Assembly (NCBI GenBank): GCA_029865325.1
Contig: JAOUHF010000016.1
Span: forward strand, 1 to 33,952
Direction of reading: 5' to 3'
DNA from: Thermoleophilia bacterium
Lineage (GTDB): Bacteria > Actinomycetota > Thermoleophilia > Gaiellales > Gaiellaceae
DNA length: 33,952 nt
Below, piece by piece: positions 1 through 8,097 of this stretch; the stretch's first letter is position 1; each line of letters opens with the position of its first letter. The position numbers and the translations under genes were made by a program. The notes beneath the pieces are model-generated. The model was not told the origin of the DNA, ran no database searches, and saw only the letters and a list, made by a program, of their open reading frames with translations.

Positions 1-93
1 AGCGAGCAGGGACACCACGACTCCTTTGCCGAGCATGTCAAGCGCTGTCTCCAGCGGGATCTCCTCGAGCCTGATGAAGGTTGCGTCGGCCAC
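1..93 (-). CDS. N-terminal part of an unidentified protein, truncated by window edge
   Basis: Open frame from GTG at 93 reading VADATFIRLEEIPLETALDMLGKGVVVSLLA; just downstream of the ADH gene on the same strand. Confidence 0.35.
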   Translation of the reverse strand, partial: MADATFIRLEEIPLETALDMLGKGVVVSLLA

Positions 94-113
94 TGGCCGA
101 GACGGTCCGCGGC

Positions 114-1142
114 TCAGGGTTGAACCACCGTCCGCACCTCATCGCTGAATGCTTCCAAGCGGTCCAGGGCAAGGTTGATGGCGTCTGCCTCGAGCGGGAT
201 ACAGGCCGTGACGGCCGGCGCCAGATTCAGCTTGCCCTCACGCGCGAAGGCGATCAATTCGGGAAGCTCCGCCGCCAGGTGATCCGAGACGCCGATGATC
301 TCAGCTTCCTTGTTGATGACTTCGGGATACGGCGCCACCGGAAAACTCTCCTGTGTGATGCCGACCAGCGCGGCGCGACCCTTGATCGCGAGTGACCCCA
401 CGGCTTGTTGCATTGTCAACGGCAGACCGACCAGTTCCAGCGCTACGTCCACGCCCCGACCGTCGGTCAACACTTGAATTGCGGCCACGGGATCGTCGCT
501 CGCTGCGTCGACCGGCGTCGCGCCCAGCGTGGCGGCGAACGCCAGCTTGTGCGGGTTGATATCCACGGCGAAGACTGCAGCGGCGCCCAGCGCTTGCGCG
601 AGTTGGATCGCGGAGCTCCCCAGTCCACCTGCGCCGAACACGGCAACGCTTTCGCCCGGCCGCAAGCGGGCCTGGCGCAGGGCGTGCAGCGACGTGGCCG
701 ACGAGCACATCAGGATCGCGCCTTGCGGAAACGGGACCTCGTCCGGCAACGCAAAGACACTCCGCTCAGGCATCAAGACGAATTCCGCGTAACCGCCGGC
801 GCGATGCTTGCCCATCATCTGCCCGTCTCGGCAAAACTGCTCATTGTCTGCGCGACACCATTCACAGGCGCCACAAGTGGCGAGGTAGTGAAGACAGACG
901 CGGTCGCCGCGCTTCGCGGTTTGAACCTCGCCGCCGACGATTTCGACGATCCCCGAGACTTCGTGCCCCAACGTCAGTGGCAGCGACGCGACGCTCGAAA
1001 TGCCGGCGCGATAGTGCGCGTCCGAGTGGCAGATGCCCGCAGCCTTCACGCGGACGAGCACGTCGCGGGGGCCAGGTACAGGAACGGGAAGGTCGTGAAG
1101 TTCCAGCGCCTGACCGGGGTGGACGAGGCGGACGGCTTTCAC
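114..1142 (-). CDS. Zinc-dependent alcohol dehydrogenase (MDR superfamily)
   Basis: 342 aa; GICHSDAHYRAG, GHEVSGIVEIVG, structural-zinc cysteines CGACEWCRADNEQFC, Rossmann GAGGLGSSAIQLA. Confidence 0.93.
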   Translation of the reverse strand: MKAVRLVHPGQALELHDLPVPVPGPRDVLVRVKAAGICHSDAHYRAGISSVASLPLTLGHEVSGIVEIVGGEVQTAKRGDRVCLHYLATCGACEWCRADNEQFCRDGQMMGKHRAGGYAEFVLMPERSVFALPDEVPFPQGAILMCSSATSLHALRQARLRPGESVAVFGAGGLGSSAIQLAQALGAAAVFAVDINPHKLAFAATLGATPVDAASDDPVAAIQVLTDGRGVDVALELVGLPLTMQQAVGSLAIKGRAALVGITQESFPVAPYPEVINKEAEIIGVSDHLAAELPELIAFAREGKLNLAPAVTACIPLEADAINLALDRLEAFSDEVRTVVQP

Positions 1143-1242
1143 TTTGCGCCACGATAACAGCGGCCATGAGGAGGCCTGATGCGGGCATGAGCGGTGGGGA
1201 TCGTCGCTCCGTGTCCGCTTGCGCAGCTACCCATACGCCCGC

Positions 1243-1479
1243 ATGACCGACCGACGATCGAAACGCCGTGCGCGGTCCGGCTTCGACTTCAAGGGCCATA
1301 CCGAGGAGATCGGGCTGAAATCCATCAATCTCGTGTGCGAGCGACTCGACGCCTTATTCCCCGAAGAGGACGGCGGCGGATCTTCTCGGTCTTCTTCTTC
1401 CCAGCCTCGACCTCGAACCCGAGCGCCTCAAGAGCAGGACGGCAATTCGGCTAGTGCGGCATCGCTTGTGTTCGGTTGA
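1243..1479 (+). CDS. Hypothetical protein, possibly frameshifted fragment
   Basis: ORF MTDRRSKRRARSGFDFKGHTEEIGLKSINLVCERLDALFPEEDGG; C-terminal third becomes low complexity while another frame becomes protein-like. Confidence 0.25.
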   Translation: MTDRRSKRRARSGFDFKGHTEEIGLKSINLVCERLDALFPEEDGGGSSRSSSSQPRPRTRAPQEQDGNSASAASLVFG

Positions 1480-1675
1480 ACGCAGTGTCTCGCGCTTGGC
1501 ACATACCGGTGAACGCGGCGACAATCGGCCACTCCTCCGGGCAGCCGGACACTTCTTCTCTGCGAGTTGGCCCCCTTAGAACGTCGGAGGTCGCCTCACC
1601 GTTGAACAGACCGAGAATGTCCCAGCGACAGCGGCCAACGCTAAGGCACGCGGCTGTGACGAGCCCTCGGGACAC

Positions 1676-1749
1676 CGCTGATCCTGCCTACTCGGAACTA
1701 CCGAACTGCATCGCGGCTGCCGCTGACCCCGCCTACCCGGAACTACCGA
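1676..1749 (-). repeat. Tandem pair (45-bp period) of the FGSSG-stop tail repeat
   Basis: cgctgatcctgcctactcggaactaccga (1676) and cgctgaccccgcctacccggaactaccga (1721); minus strand ends in TTCGGTAGTTCC(G)GGTAG-like sequence. Confidence 0.7.
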
Positions 1750-1929
1750 GCCGTCAGCCGCGCTTCAGCGTCCAGAGGACGGCGTGCGCTTCACCGAGGA
1801 AGAAAGCGGCGGCCACCCCGAGGTGCTACCTCGGTACTAAACACCGACGTCGAAGGACCGGCGATGTGAGAGCCTCGGAAGCTCGTGTAGAAAGGCGCGC
1901 CGTCGCTTCTCGGCCGAAAGGGGGCATAC

Positions 1930-2193
1930 GTGAGCCTTGTATTGACCCTTCCTCTCGCTGACTGGGGCATGCACGACGACGTCGGCGGTGGATGGATGAT
2001 CGTGATGATGTTCTTGATGCTGCTCTTCTGGGTAGCAGTCATCCTCGGGATTGTCTGGCTCGCCCGCGGTGGAGGCGGCGGCTGGCGAGAACCGCGAAGG
2101 GAGACGCCGACCGAGATCCTCGACCGCCGATTCGCCGAAGGTGCGATCTCGGTGGAGGACTACCAGGAACGGCTAAAGGTCCTCACGGGCTAA
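1930..2193 (+). CDS. Small membrane protein with C-terminal SHOCT domain
   Basis: 87 aa; one hydrophobic segment then ETPTEILDRRFAEGAISVEDYQERLKVL, typical SHOCT; GTG start after AAAGGGGG. Confidence 0.75.
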   Translation: MSLVLTLPLADWGMHDDVGGGWMIVMMFLMLLFWVAVILGIVWLARGGGGGWREPRRETPTEILDRRFAEGAISVEDYQERLKVLTG

Positions 2194-2287
2194 GCCCAGC
2201 ACTTCGGTCAGAATAGACATGTGGTCTTCTACGCACGCGGCTTGATGATGTGTTCGTGATCATGACCAGACACGTCGAAGGAGAGCC

Positions 2288-2725
2288 GTGCGTTCGAGGA
2301 ATCTTGTCCTCTTTGCCGTCATTGCCGCCCTTGCCGTAGGGGCGGCACTTGCGACAGGCATCATCGGAACCGGTCCGGATCACGATGATCCGGGGCAGGG
2401 CGCGACCGGCTACGTGCGTGAGCATCCGGTGGACGTGCCCACGTCTGCGCGCACGGTTTCCGTGTCATCTGACATGCCGATGCCGTCCGCACACGCCCGG
2501 ATGCTCTCGGCGATGCTCATCGAAGGCCACCTCCCCGACGCGCCCGTGATGGCGGAGGTCATGACCGACACCGATTGCGCGCCCGACGCACAGATGATCT
2601 CGCACTGCCGCAACGAGATGCAGCTGTCCAACGGAGAGAAGATCGTCGTTCGCCACCCACACGACATGCGCGACGTACCGTGCCTCGCGCCGGGTGAGCG
2701 CGTGCGACTCGTTCCCACGGCCTAG
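2288..2725 (+). CDS. Secreted/membrane-anchored protein of unknown function
   Basis: 145 aa, N-terminal signal/TM segment NLVLFAVIAALAVGAALATGII; AAGGAGAG upstream of GTG start. Confidence 0.6.
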   Translation: MRSRNLVLFAVIAALAVGAALATGIIGTGPDHDDPGQGATGYVREHPVDVPTSARTVSVSSDMPMPSAHARMLSAMLIEGHLPDAPVMAEVMTDTDCAPDAQMISHCRNEMQLSNGEKIVVRHPHDMRDVPCLAPGERVRLVPTA

Positions 2726-2774
2726 TCTCCGCTTCCGAATCTTCTAGACCGGTGACGCACTCGCAGCTTTCACC

Positions 2775-2812
2775 GTCCACAGAACTCTCGCTCCCAGCAC
2801 TCCGGGCCGCAT
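2775..2812 (-). repeat. Copy of the CPECWEREFG tail repeat (degenerate)
   Basis: Minus strand reads GPECWEREFCG. Confidence 0.55.
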
Positions 2813-2874
2813 GGGGCCGTGTCCCCAGAAGCCATCTCGACGACATAGCCTGAGTCCGTCATCATCTCTTCCGT

Positions 2875-3057
2875 GATCGTTTCGCGATCATCGACCTGCG
2901 CTCCAGCCCCGACCATCCGCTCGGGGACGCGCTCGAGACCTTCATCCGCCGCGAGGACGCCGAGCGCTTTGTCGCGGAGGGGCGCAGCGACGATCCCGAG
3001 CCTGCGAGCTACCTGCGGATCGAGGAGCGGGAGCTAGAGGCGGGCGGGCGGAACTAG
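2875..3057 (+). pseudogene. Start-less copy of the LRIEERELEAGG tail family
   Basis: Frame reads DRFAIIDLRSSPDHPLGDALETFIRREDAERFVAEGRSDDPEPASYLRIEERELEAGGRN-stop; in-frame TGA at 2851 and no ATG/GTG/TTG between it and the conserved region. Confidence 0.6.
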
Positions 3058-3097
3058 GTACCACTGAGGGTGGCGTTAATGACCGTGCCCGCCTGAG

Positions 3098-3514
3098 TCA
3101 GGTTTGGGTGTCGCCGAGCTGACGTAGGAGCGAGCCGGTGTCCGCAATCTCCCATGCCTCGACGATCAAGCCGTCCCGGAAGTGGGCGAAGACCACCTGG
3201 TCAATCATGAAGCTCTCTCCCTGGGCACGGATGCCCGCGAACTCACCAACGAGGGTGCCAGTGACGACGACCCGAGCGACCGCCCGCGACTCCAGGGCGA
3301 TGGTCTCCTGAACGTCATGGCGGATGTCTGGCATCGCGGCTTTCGCGTCGACCCAAACAGCCTTCTCCCCCTCGACACCCTGTGTGGAGAGCCCAAGCGG
3401 AGCATGGACGATCACGTCGGGGTGCAGGTAGCGGTCGAACGCGTCGACGTCGCCGCGATCACCTGCGGCTAGCCAGTCGCGGAGCAGCGTCTCGTGCGGA
3501 TGCATCTCCGGCAT
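3098..3514 (-). CDS. SnoaL/NTF2-like ester cyclase family protein
   Basis: From internal ATG: MPEMHPHETLLRDWLAAGDRGDVDAFDRYLHPDVIVHAPLGLSTQGVEGEKAVW...; typical NTF2-like polyketide-cyclase layout. Confidence 0.8.
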   Translation of the reverse strand: MPEMHPHETLLRDWLAAGDRGDVDAFDRYLHPDVIVHAPLGLSTQGVEGEKAVWVDAKAAMPDIRHDVQETIALESRAVARVVVTGTLVGEFAGIRAQGESFMIDQVVFAHFRDGLIVEAWEIADTGSLLRQLGDTQT

Positions 3515-3528
3515 GATCACCGATGGCC

Positions 3529-3577
3529 GAACTCGCGCGCTACCTGCGGATCGACGAGCGGGAGCTTCAAGCGGGCG
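3529..3577 (+). repeat. Fragment of LRIEERELEAGG tail family
   Basis: Reads ELARYLRIDERELQAGA; overlaps the region upstream of the NTF2-like gene. Confidence 0.6.
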
Positions 3578-3768
3578 CGTATCTCTGGCGCTCGTACGCG
3601 GATCCCCTGATGGCACCGGGTGCAATTCGCGGCTATGGTGGATGAGCGCGTTGGTTGTCTCTGACGCCGTGGAGGATTTCAACTTCCTCTTCGATTGTCT
3701 CCCCCGACCTAGCGCAGCAGAGAGTTCGTTTTGGGCTCCCTGTCCTGATCGGAACGAAGGAGCATCAC

Positions 3769-4083
3769 ATGTTCGCCACCATTCGTCGTTACGACGGCGT
3801 GGACCAGAATCGTACGGTCGAGCTGACCCGCAAGGTCAACGAAACCCTCGTCCCGAAGCTCGAGAAGCTGTCGGGGTTCAAGGGCTACTACCTGATGGAT
3901 GCCGGCAACGGCGTCTTCAGCTCGTTCGGTCTCTTCGAGACGCCTGAGCAGGGCATGGAGTCGACGAAGCTCGTCACAACGTGGATCCGCGAGGAGAAGC
4001 TCGACACGATTCTCCCCAACGAGCCCAAGATCACGAGCGGCAAGATCGTTGCTCACAGCGACCGCGTTCTCGTCGCCGCGTAG
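3769..4083 (+). CDS. Small protein, likely ABM-like (dimeric alpha-beta barrel) fold
   Basis: 104 aa MFATIRRYDGVDQNRTVELTRKVNETLVPKLEKLSGFKGYYLMDAGNGVFSSFGLFETPEQ...; followed by a terminator hairpin. Confidence 0.75.
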   Translation: MFATIRRYDGVDQNRTVELTRKVNETLVPKLEKLSGFKGYYLMDAGNGVFSSFGLFETPEQGMESTKLVTTWIREEKLDTILPNEPKITSGKIVAHSDRVLVAA

Positions 4084-4105
4084 CTCGACCGCACCGCATT
4101 CGACG

Positions 4106-4129
4106 GAGGGCCCGGCTTGCCGGGCCCTC
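4106..4129 (+). terminator. Strong GC hairpin, likely terminator
   Basis: GAGGGCCCGG-CTTG-CCGGGCCCTC, 10-bp perfect stem 23 nt after the 4083 stop, followed by ATTCGT. Confidence 0.75.
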
Positions 4130-4183
4130 ATTCGTCGACGGAGCCACGTTGAAGCTCTTTCCCCGCGTTTGCCGCCTTCGTAC

Positions 4184-4249
4184 GATCCCGAGCTCGCGAG
4201 CTACCTGCGGATCGAGGAGCGGGCGCTAGAGGCGGGCGGGCGGAACTGA
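4184..4249 (+). repeat. Fragment of LRIEERELEAGG tail family
   Basis: Reads DPELASYLRIEERALEAGGRN-stop; nearly identical in nucleotides to 2989-3057. Confidence 0.7.
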
Positions 4250-4286
4250 GAGGCAAAGACAAGTGAGCCGGCTCGGCAAACCCGCC

Positions 4287-5513
4287 TCAGGTACTGACGA
4301 GGAGAACGAGCGCCTTCCGCGAACTCGCGCCGAGCGCGTCGCGTGCCTCAAGCCTCACACGGAACCTTCCGATCCGACGCGGGGTCCCGGCGATCGTGCC
4401 GGTCTTCGACAAAAGCCTGATGCCGAGCGGGAACTTGCCACGGACCACCCTCCACTTCAGGGGCTGGACGCCTCCCACCGTTTTCAGCTTCAGTCGGTAC
4501 GTGCGTGCGAGCTTCGCGGACCTCAAGCGGAAGGTCTTGATCGCGAGCCTTGGCGCAACGATCAACGCAGTGCTCGCGTTCGCCACGCGTCCTTCGCTGT
4601 CCGTCGCGGTAATGGCGAACGCAAAGTTCCCCGCCGTCTGAGGCGTTCCGCTGATCGTGCCTCGTGTCGCGTCGAGTGCGACGCCGGGGGGCAATGCGCC
4701 CGACTCAAGCGCCCATGCGTAAGTGCCGGTTCCGCCCGTTGCGGTAAAGGTCTTCCCGACGCGGATCCCGACTTCACTGCTCGGCCGCTGCACCGAGCCG
4801 AGCGGGGACTTCACGCTCACGGGCTGGCGGACGGCGAGCGTGTATGTCTGTGTGTCAAAGGGGCTGCCGTTCTCGGCCTTGACGACGAACTGGTAGCTCC
4901 CCTCAGAAGTGGGTGCTCCGCTCAAGACACCAGATTTCGAGAGGGTGATGCCTGGAGGAAGCACTCCCGACTCCAGCGACCAGGTCGCCTGCACCTCGGG
5001 GCCGGTGGGCGGGTTTAGGCCCACAACCTGCTTCGTCGCGAGTGTGTCGGTATAGGCCTGGCCAACGGTGGCCGGCTTGACGGACGGGTTAATGATCGCG
5101 AGTCCCGGGTCGATCGGGATGCTGAATTCGCGTTCCGATCGATCCTCGCGTTCGCACCAAGAAGGTCCCCCTTGCGCGAAGGTGAGGTCGTGGTCCCACA
5201 CCCAGAAACGCGCCAGACCGGCGCCCGTGGGGACGCCGGAGATGACACCGTCTCTCGACATCGAGAGCCCCGTCGGAAGCGAGCCGTTGACGATCTCGAA
5301 CCAGTCGTAAGGTTCGCAGCCCGAGCCCTCCTCGGACTCGATCTCGATCTCATACGGCACGCCGACATACCCCGTCGGACAACGGAGCAGAGCCGCCTCA
5401 CCCGGCGTTTCTCGACACGCGCCGTTGTCGCCCTCGAAGTCCGCGGCAGATGCGCCGGTCACGACGATTGCCGCAAGCACACCGACGACGATGAGGGCGA
5501 GTTTCGACCGCAT
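4287..5513 (-). CDS. Secreted protein with multiple putative Ig (He_PIG-like) repeats
   Basis: 408 aa with signal peptide; repeated motifs GSLPTGLSMSRDGVISGVPTGAG, GVLPPGITLSKSGVLSGAPTSEG, GALPPGVALDATRGTISGTPQTAG, GKFPLGIRLLSKTGTIAGTPRRIG. Confidence 0.87.
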   Translation of the reverse strand: MRSKLALIVVGVLAAIVVTGASAADFEGDNGACRETPGEAALLRCPTGYVGVPYEIEIESEEGSGCEPYDWFEIVNGSLPTGLSMSRDGVISGVPTGAGLARFWVWDHDLTFAQGGPSWCEREDRSEREFSIPIDPGLAIINPSVKPATVGQAYTDTLATKQVVGLNPPTGPEVQATWSLESGVLPPGITLSKSGVLSGAPTSEGSYQFVVKAENGSPFDTQTYTLAVRQPVSVKSPLGSVQRPSSEVGIRVGKTFTATGGTGTYAWALESGALPPGVALDATRGTISGTPQTAGNFAFAITATDSEGRVANASTALIVAPRLAIKTFRLRSAKLARTYRLKLKTVGGVQPLKWRVVRGKFPLGIRLLSKTGTIAGTPRRIGRFRVRLEARDALGASSRKALVLLVST

Positions 5514-5760
5514 TGGCTCGGAATATATTCGGTGACGAAAGTAAGCGTCTTGTGGGCTACCGGCGTGCCGCGCTCACGCGCGACGAACTAGCGGCTGATT
5601 CCTCGTATGTTCGCTCAGGTCTCGCAGGGTGAGTCGAGCGCGGCGGAAGCAGTGCGCTCGAGCGCGATAGGATGAAGCGGATCTGGGCGAAGTGGCAGGC
5701 GGTCGGCAAGATCTAGTCGCCTGGGCGCTCCACTCGCCGCATCAGGGCAACTTCTGAGCC

Positions 5761-5815
5761 CGCCCACCCGGAACTACCGAACTCCCGCTCCCAACCCTCG
5801 GGGCAGAAGACGAAC
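5761..5815 (-). repeat. Copy of CPECWEREFG tail repeat
   Basis: Minus strand reads PFVFCPEGWEREFGSSGWA. Confidence 0.65.
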
Positions 5816-5964
5816 GGCTCCCCTAGCCCTCACCCCACGGAGCCGCTTCGCCTTGCTCGCCTATCGGGGGCCCCCCTTCGAGGGAAATCCGCCGGAATCC
5901 GCAAGTTTTGGCAACTGAGCGCGTCTACTCAGTGAAGGACATCCCCCGAGACAGGAGACAGGGC

Positions 5965-6393
5965 ATGAAGCTCAGATTCTTGCTCATAGGAGTGATGGCG
6001 GCCGGACTTGCGGCCTCGGCCGCGATCGCAGCTCCTCCGCCCGGAAAGGGCAAGCCGGAAACAGCCGGCAAGCCCGCAACGACCGGACTGACGTGCAAGC
6101 CGAAGGTCACCGTCGTGCTGAAGGGAGCGCTCACGAGCGCCTCGGCGGACTCGCTTGGCATGAGCGTGACGCGTTCCAATCGGTGGGGGCGAGCGTACGC
6201 CGGAGCCGGCACGGCGACGGTGATCGTCGACGACAAGACGAAGGTTCGCCGAAACGGCAAGAAAATGCTGACGGACCTCGAAGTCGGCGACTGGCTGCTC
6301 GTCCAGGCGAGAGCGTGCAAGGCCGACCTCCTCGCGGAGGAAGCGCCCGCTCTGACCGCCGTACGGGTCGTCGCTCACCCGGCGAAGGCGTAA
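5965..6393 (+). CDS. Exported protein, DUF5666-like / OB-fold-like
   Basis: Signal peptide MKLRFLLIGVMAAGLAASAAIA, then VTVVLKGALTSASADSLGMSV..VIVDDKTKVRRNGKKMLTDLEVGDWLLVQARA. Confidence 0.7.
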   Translation: MKLRFLLIGVMAAGLAASAAIAAPPPGKGKPETAGKPATTGLTCKPKVTVVLKGALTSASADSLGMSVTRSNRWGRAYAGAGTATVIVDDKTKVRRNGKKMLTDLEVGDWLLVQARACKADLLAEEAPALTAVRVVAHPAKA

Positions 6394-6427
6394 AGGCAGC
6401 AGACAGGCTTCTCCACGGGGGAACGCA

Positions 6428-6480
6428 GCGGGAAGGGCGATCACACCACCGGGCGGCGGCACCCGTGTCGCCCTTCCCGC
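6428..6480 (+). terminator. Inverted repeat, likely terminator
   Basis: 13-bp perfect arms GCGGGAAGGGCGA (6428-6440) and TCGCCCTTCCCGC (6468-6480), downstream of the 6393 stop. Confidence 0.65.
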
Positions 6481-6532
6481 AAAGAACGGGACTCAGAGGT
6501 ATCGACGCCCTGCCGCCAGGCGAAAGGCGGCA

Positions 6533-6733
6533 ATGGACACAGGCGACACTGTGATATACGGGGGCAGCCGCTTCGTCGTCCGAGGCATTGATCCAGCGGG
6601 CGTTGATCCGCGCTGTGTCTACCTGGAAGATGCCAAGACCGGGAAGAGAGTCTCAGTTACCTACGAAGAGCCGGCGCGCGCAGCGCGGAACGATGCCGTC
6701 CTCCATGTCGTAGACGACGAAGACCCCGCTTAG
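6533..6733 (+). CDS. Hypothetical small protein
   Basis: 66 aa MDTGDTVIYGGSRFVVRGIDPAGVDPRCVYLEDAKTGKRVSVTYEEP...; protein-like composition. Confidence 0.5.
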   Translation: MDTGDTVIYGGSRFVVRGIDPAGVDPRCVYLEDAKTGKRVSVTYEEPARAARNDAVLHVVDDEDPA

Positions 6734-6735
6734 GC

Positions 6736-6822
6736 CGCGAGGACGCGGAGCGCTTCATCGAGGAGGTTCGCGGCGACGATCCCGAGCTCGCGAGCTACCT
6801 GCGGATCGAGGAGCGGGTGGAG
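6736..6822 (+). repeat. Fragment of LRIEERELEAGG tail family
   Basis: Reads REDAERFIEEVRGDDPELASYLRIEERVEYRT; starts right after the 6733 stop. Confidence 0.65.
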
Positions 6823-6840
6823 TATCGGACGCGACTCGGG

Positions 6841-7059
6841 CTAACCCGGAACGGAGACGCGGACGGAGGGGGTGTCCGTGCCCTCAGGGTCATGGACGTA
6901 CTGCCCTCCATGCGTTCCTCGGATGAAACGAAAACCGGTCCGCCGGGCGGTGCTTTCTCTGATGTTGCCCCGAAGGTAGTCGCGTAACTCCGCGATTTCG
7001 ACATCGAGCAGGTCGGCCAGTCGCTTCTCGATCTCCTTCGCACGGTCGCCGCTGATCAT
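6841..7059 (-). CDS. Hypothetical small protein
   Basis: 72 aa MISGDRAKEIEKRLADLLDVEIAELRDYLRGNIRESTARRTGFRFIRGTHGGQYVHDPEG...; amphipathic helical N-terminus. Confidence 0.45.
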   Translation of the reverse strand: MISGDRAKEIEKRLADLLDVEIAELRDYLRGNIRESTARRTGFRFIRGTHGGQYVHDPEGTDTPSVRVSVPG

Positions 7060-7103
7060 TGGCTGAGTGAAGCGACCGCGTCGGATGTCGGATATACGAG
7101 CGC

Positions 7104-7130
7104 CGCCGCTGACCCCGCCTACCCGGAGCC
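7104..7130 (-). repeat. Partial copy of the SSG-stop tail plus its 3' flank
   Basis: gccgctgaccccgcctacccgga, matches the 1721 copy including bases beyond the stop. Confidence 0.5.
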
Positions 7131-7378
7131 GCGGAGGCGGGGGGCGACGAAGATGGATGACCGGCCACGCATACGCGAGAGAAGAACAGCGACGACCTGT
7201 CGCAAATTGCGCCGGATTTCGTCCGTCAGTGCTTGACCGGCGAGCAGGCGGTCCTTAGAGTCGCCGATGTACCGAGTACGGAGCGTCTGAGGTTGATGGC
7301 TCCCCGAGAGGCACTCGCTTCGGCGAAGGTCAGTCGGGTTGCCGGACGAGGTCGCCACCGGCTCGGTGCATTTTCGTG

Positions 7379-7420
7379 GTCCTATCCCGCTCCCAGCATT
7401 CCGGGCAGAAGACGAACTAT
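7379..7420 (-). repeat. Copy of CPECWEREFG tail repeat
   Basis: Minus strand reads FVFCPECWERDR. Confidence 0.6.
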
Positions 7421-7537
7421 CCGTGGATGAGGAAGGCCCGTCGGGTGGCGGGGGTGCCGCGCTCGTGCGGAGGAAACCAATGCGGAAGAGCCAACTGCTC
7501 CAAGCAAGTCCTGACAACTGCTTGCAGGAGGCCATCT

Positions 7538-7708
7538 ATGTGGTACGGAATCGGCTTCGCCGCTCTCCTCTGGATCATCCTCTTTGTCTGGCTCGGCCTC
7601 AGAACGCTCCGAAACGGACACGGATGGATGTTCTTCCTCGGGATCTTCCTCCCGCTGCTCTGGATCATCGGCGCGTTCATGCAGCCTGCCAACCGGCAGG
7701 CGTACTGA
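7538..7708 (+). CDS. Small two-TM membrane protein
   Basis: 56 aa MWYGIGFAALLWIILFVWLGLRTLRNGHGWMFFLGIFLPLLWIIGAFMQPANRQAY; RBS GCAGGAGG before ATG. Confidence 0.65.
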   Translation: MWYGIGFAALLWIILFVWLGLRTLRNGHGWMFFLGIFLPLLWIIGAFMQPANRQAY

Positions 7709-7742
7709 CCCCGTAGACGACCCGAGTACTTAGAGGGAACGG

Positions 7743-7762
7743 GGCCCGCCGAGTGGCGGGCC
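7743..7762 (+). terminator. Hairpin, likely terminator
   Basis: GGCCCGCC-GAGT-GGCGGGCC, 8-bp stem 35 nt after the 7708 stop. Confidence 0.6.
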
Positions 7763-7768
7763 TCCCGC

Positions 7769-7815
7769 CTACCCGAAACTACCGAACTCCCGCTTCCAGC
7801 ACTCCGAGCAAGTCG
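7769..7815 (-). repeat. Copy of CPECWEREFG tail repeat
   Basis: Minus strand reads CSECWKREFGSFG-stop. Confidence 0.65.
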
Positions 7816-7934
7816 CGACCAGTAGCTATCGCACCACAGCGTCTAGAGAACGACGGGCGTCCGGCTGCGGGGGGTCTTCGAGTACGAGGCCGTCCGTTTC
7901 TGGGAGAAGCTCCTCGTCCACAGGCACGGCGGTC

Positions 7935-8093
7935 TCATTTGCCGGCCTTGCGTCCGAGCCCGACGGGATTCAGCCTGCCACCGTGGAGCGCGCATATTCC
8001 GTCGACGTCGCTTACAGCCTTCGATCGGCATTGGACACCGGCCCGCGTGGTCGCTTGACAGGGTGTCGTGGTTCGTCGTATCTCAGGAAACAA
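7935..8093 (-). CDS. Small HGG-motif Cys-rich protein
   Basis: CQATTRAGVQCRSKAVSDVDGICALHGGRLNPVGLGRKAGK; C-x(9)-C-x(10)-C-x2-HGG layout. Listed ORF start lies inside the tRNA; a TTG at 8093 is a more plausible start. Confidence 0.4.
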   Translation of the reverse strand: MFPEIRRTTTPCQATTRAGVQCRSKAVSDVDGICALHGGRLNPVGLGRKAGK

Positions 8094-8097
8094 AGAA

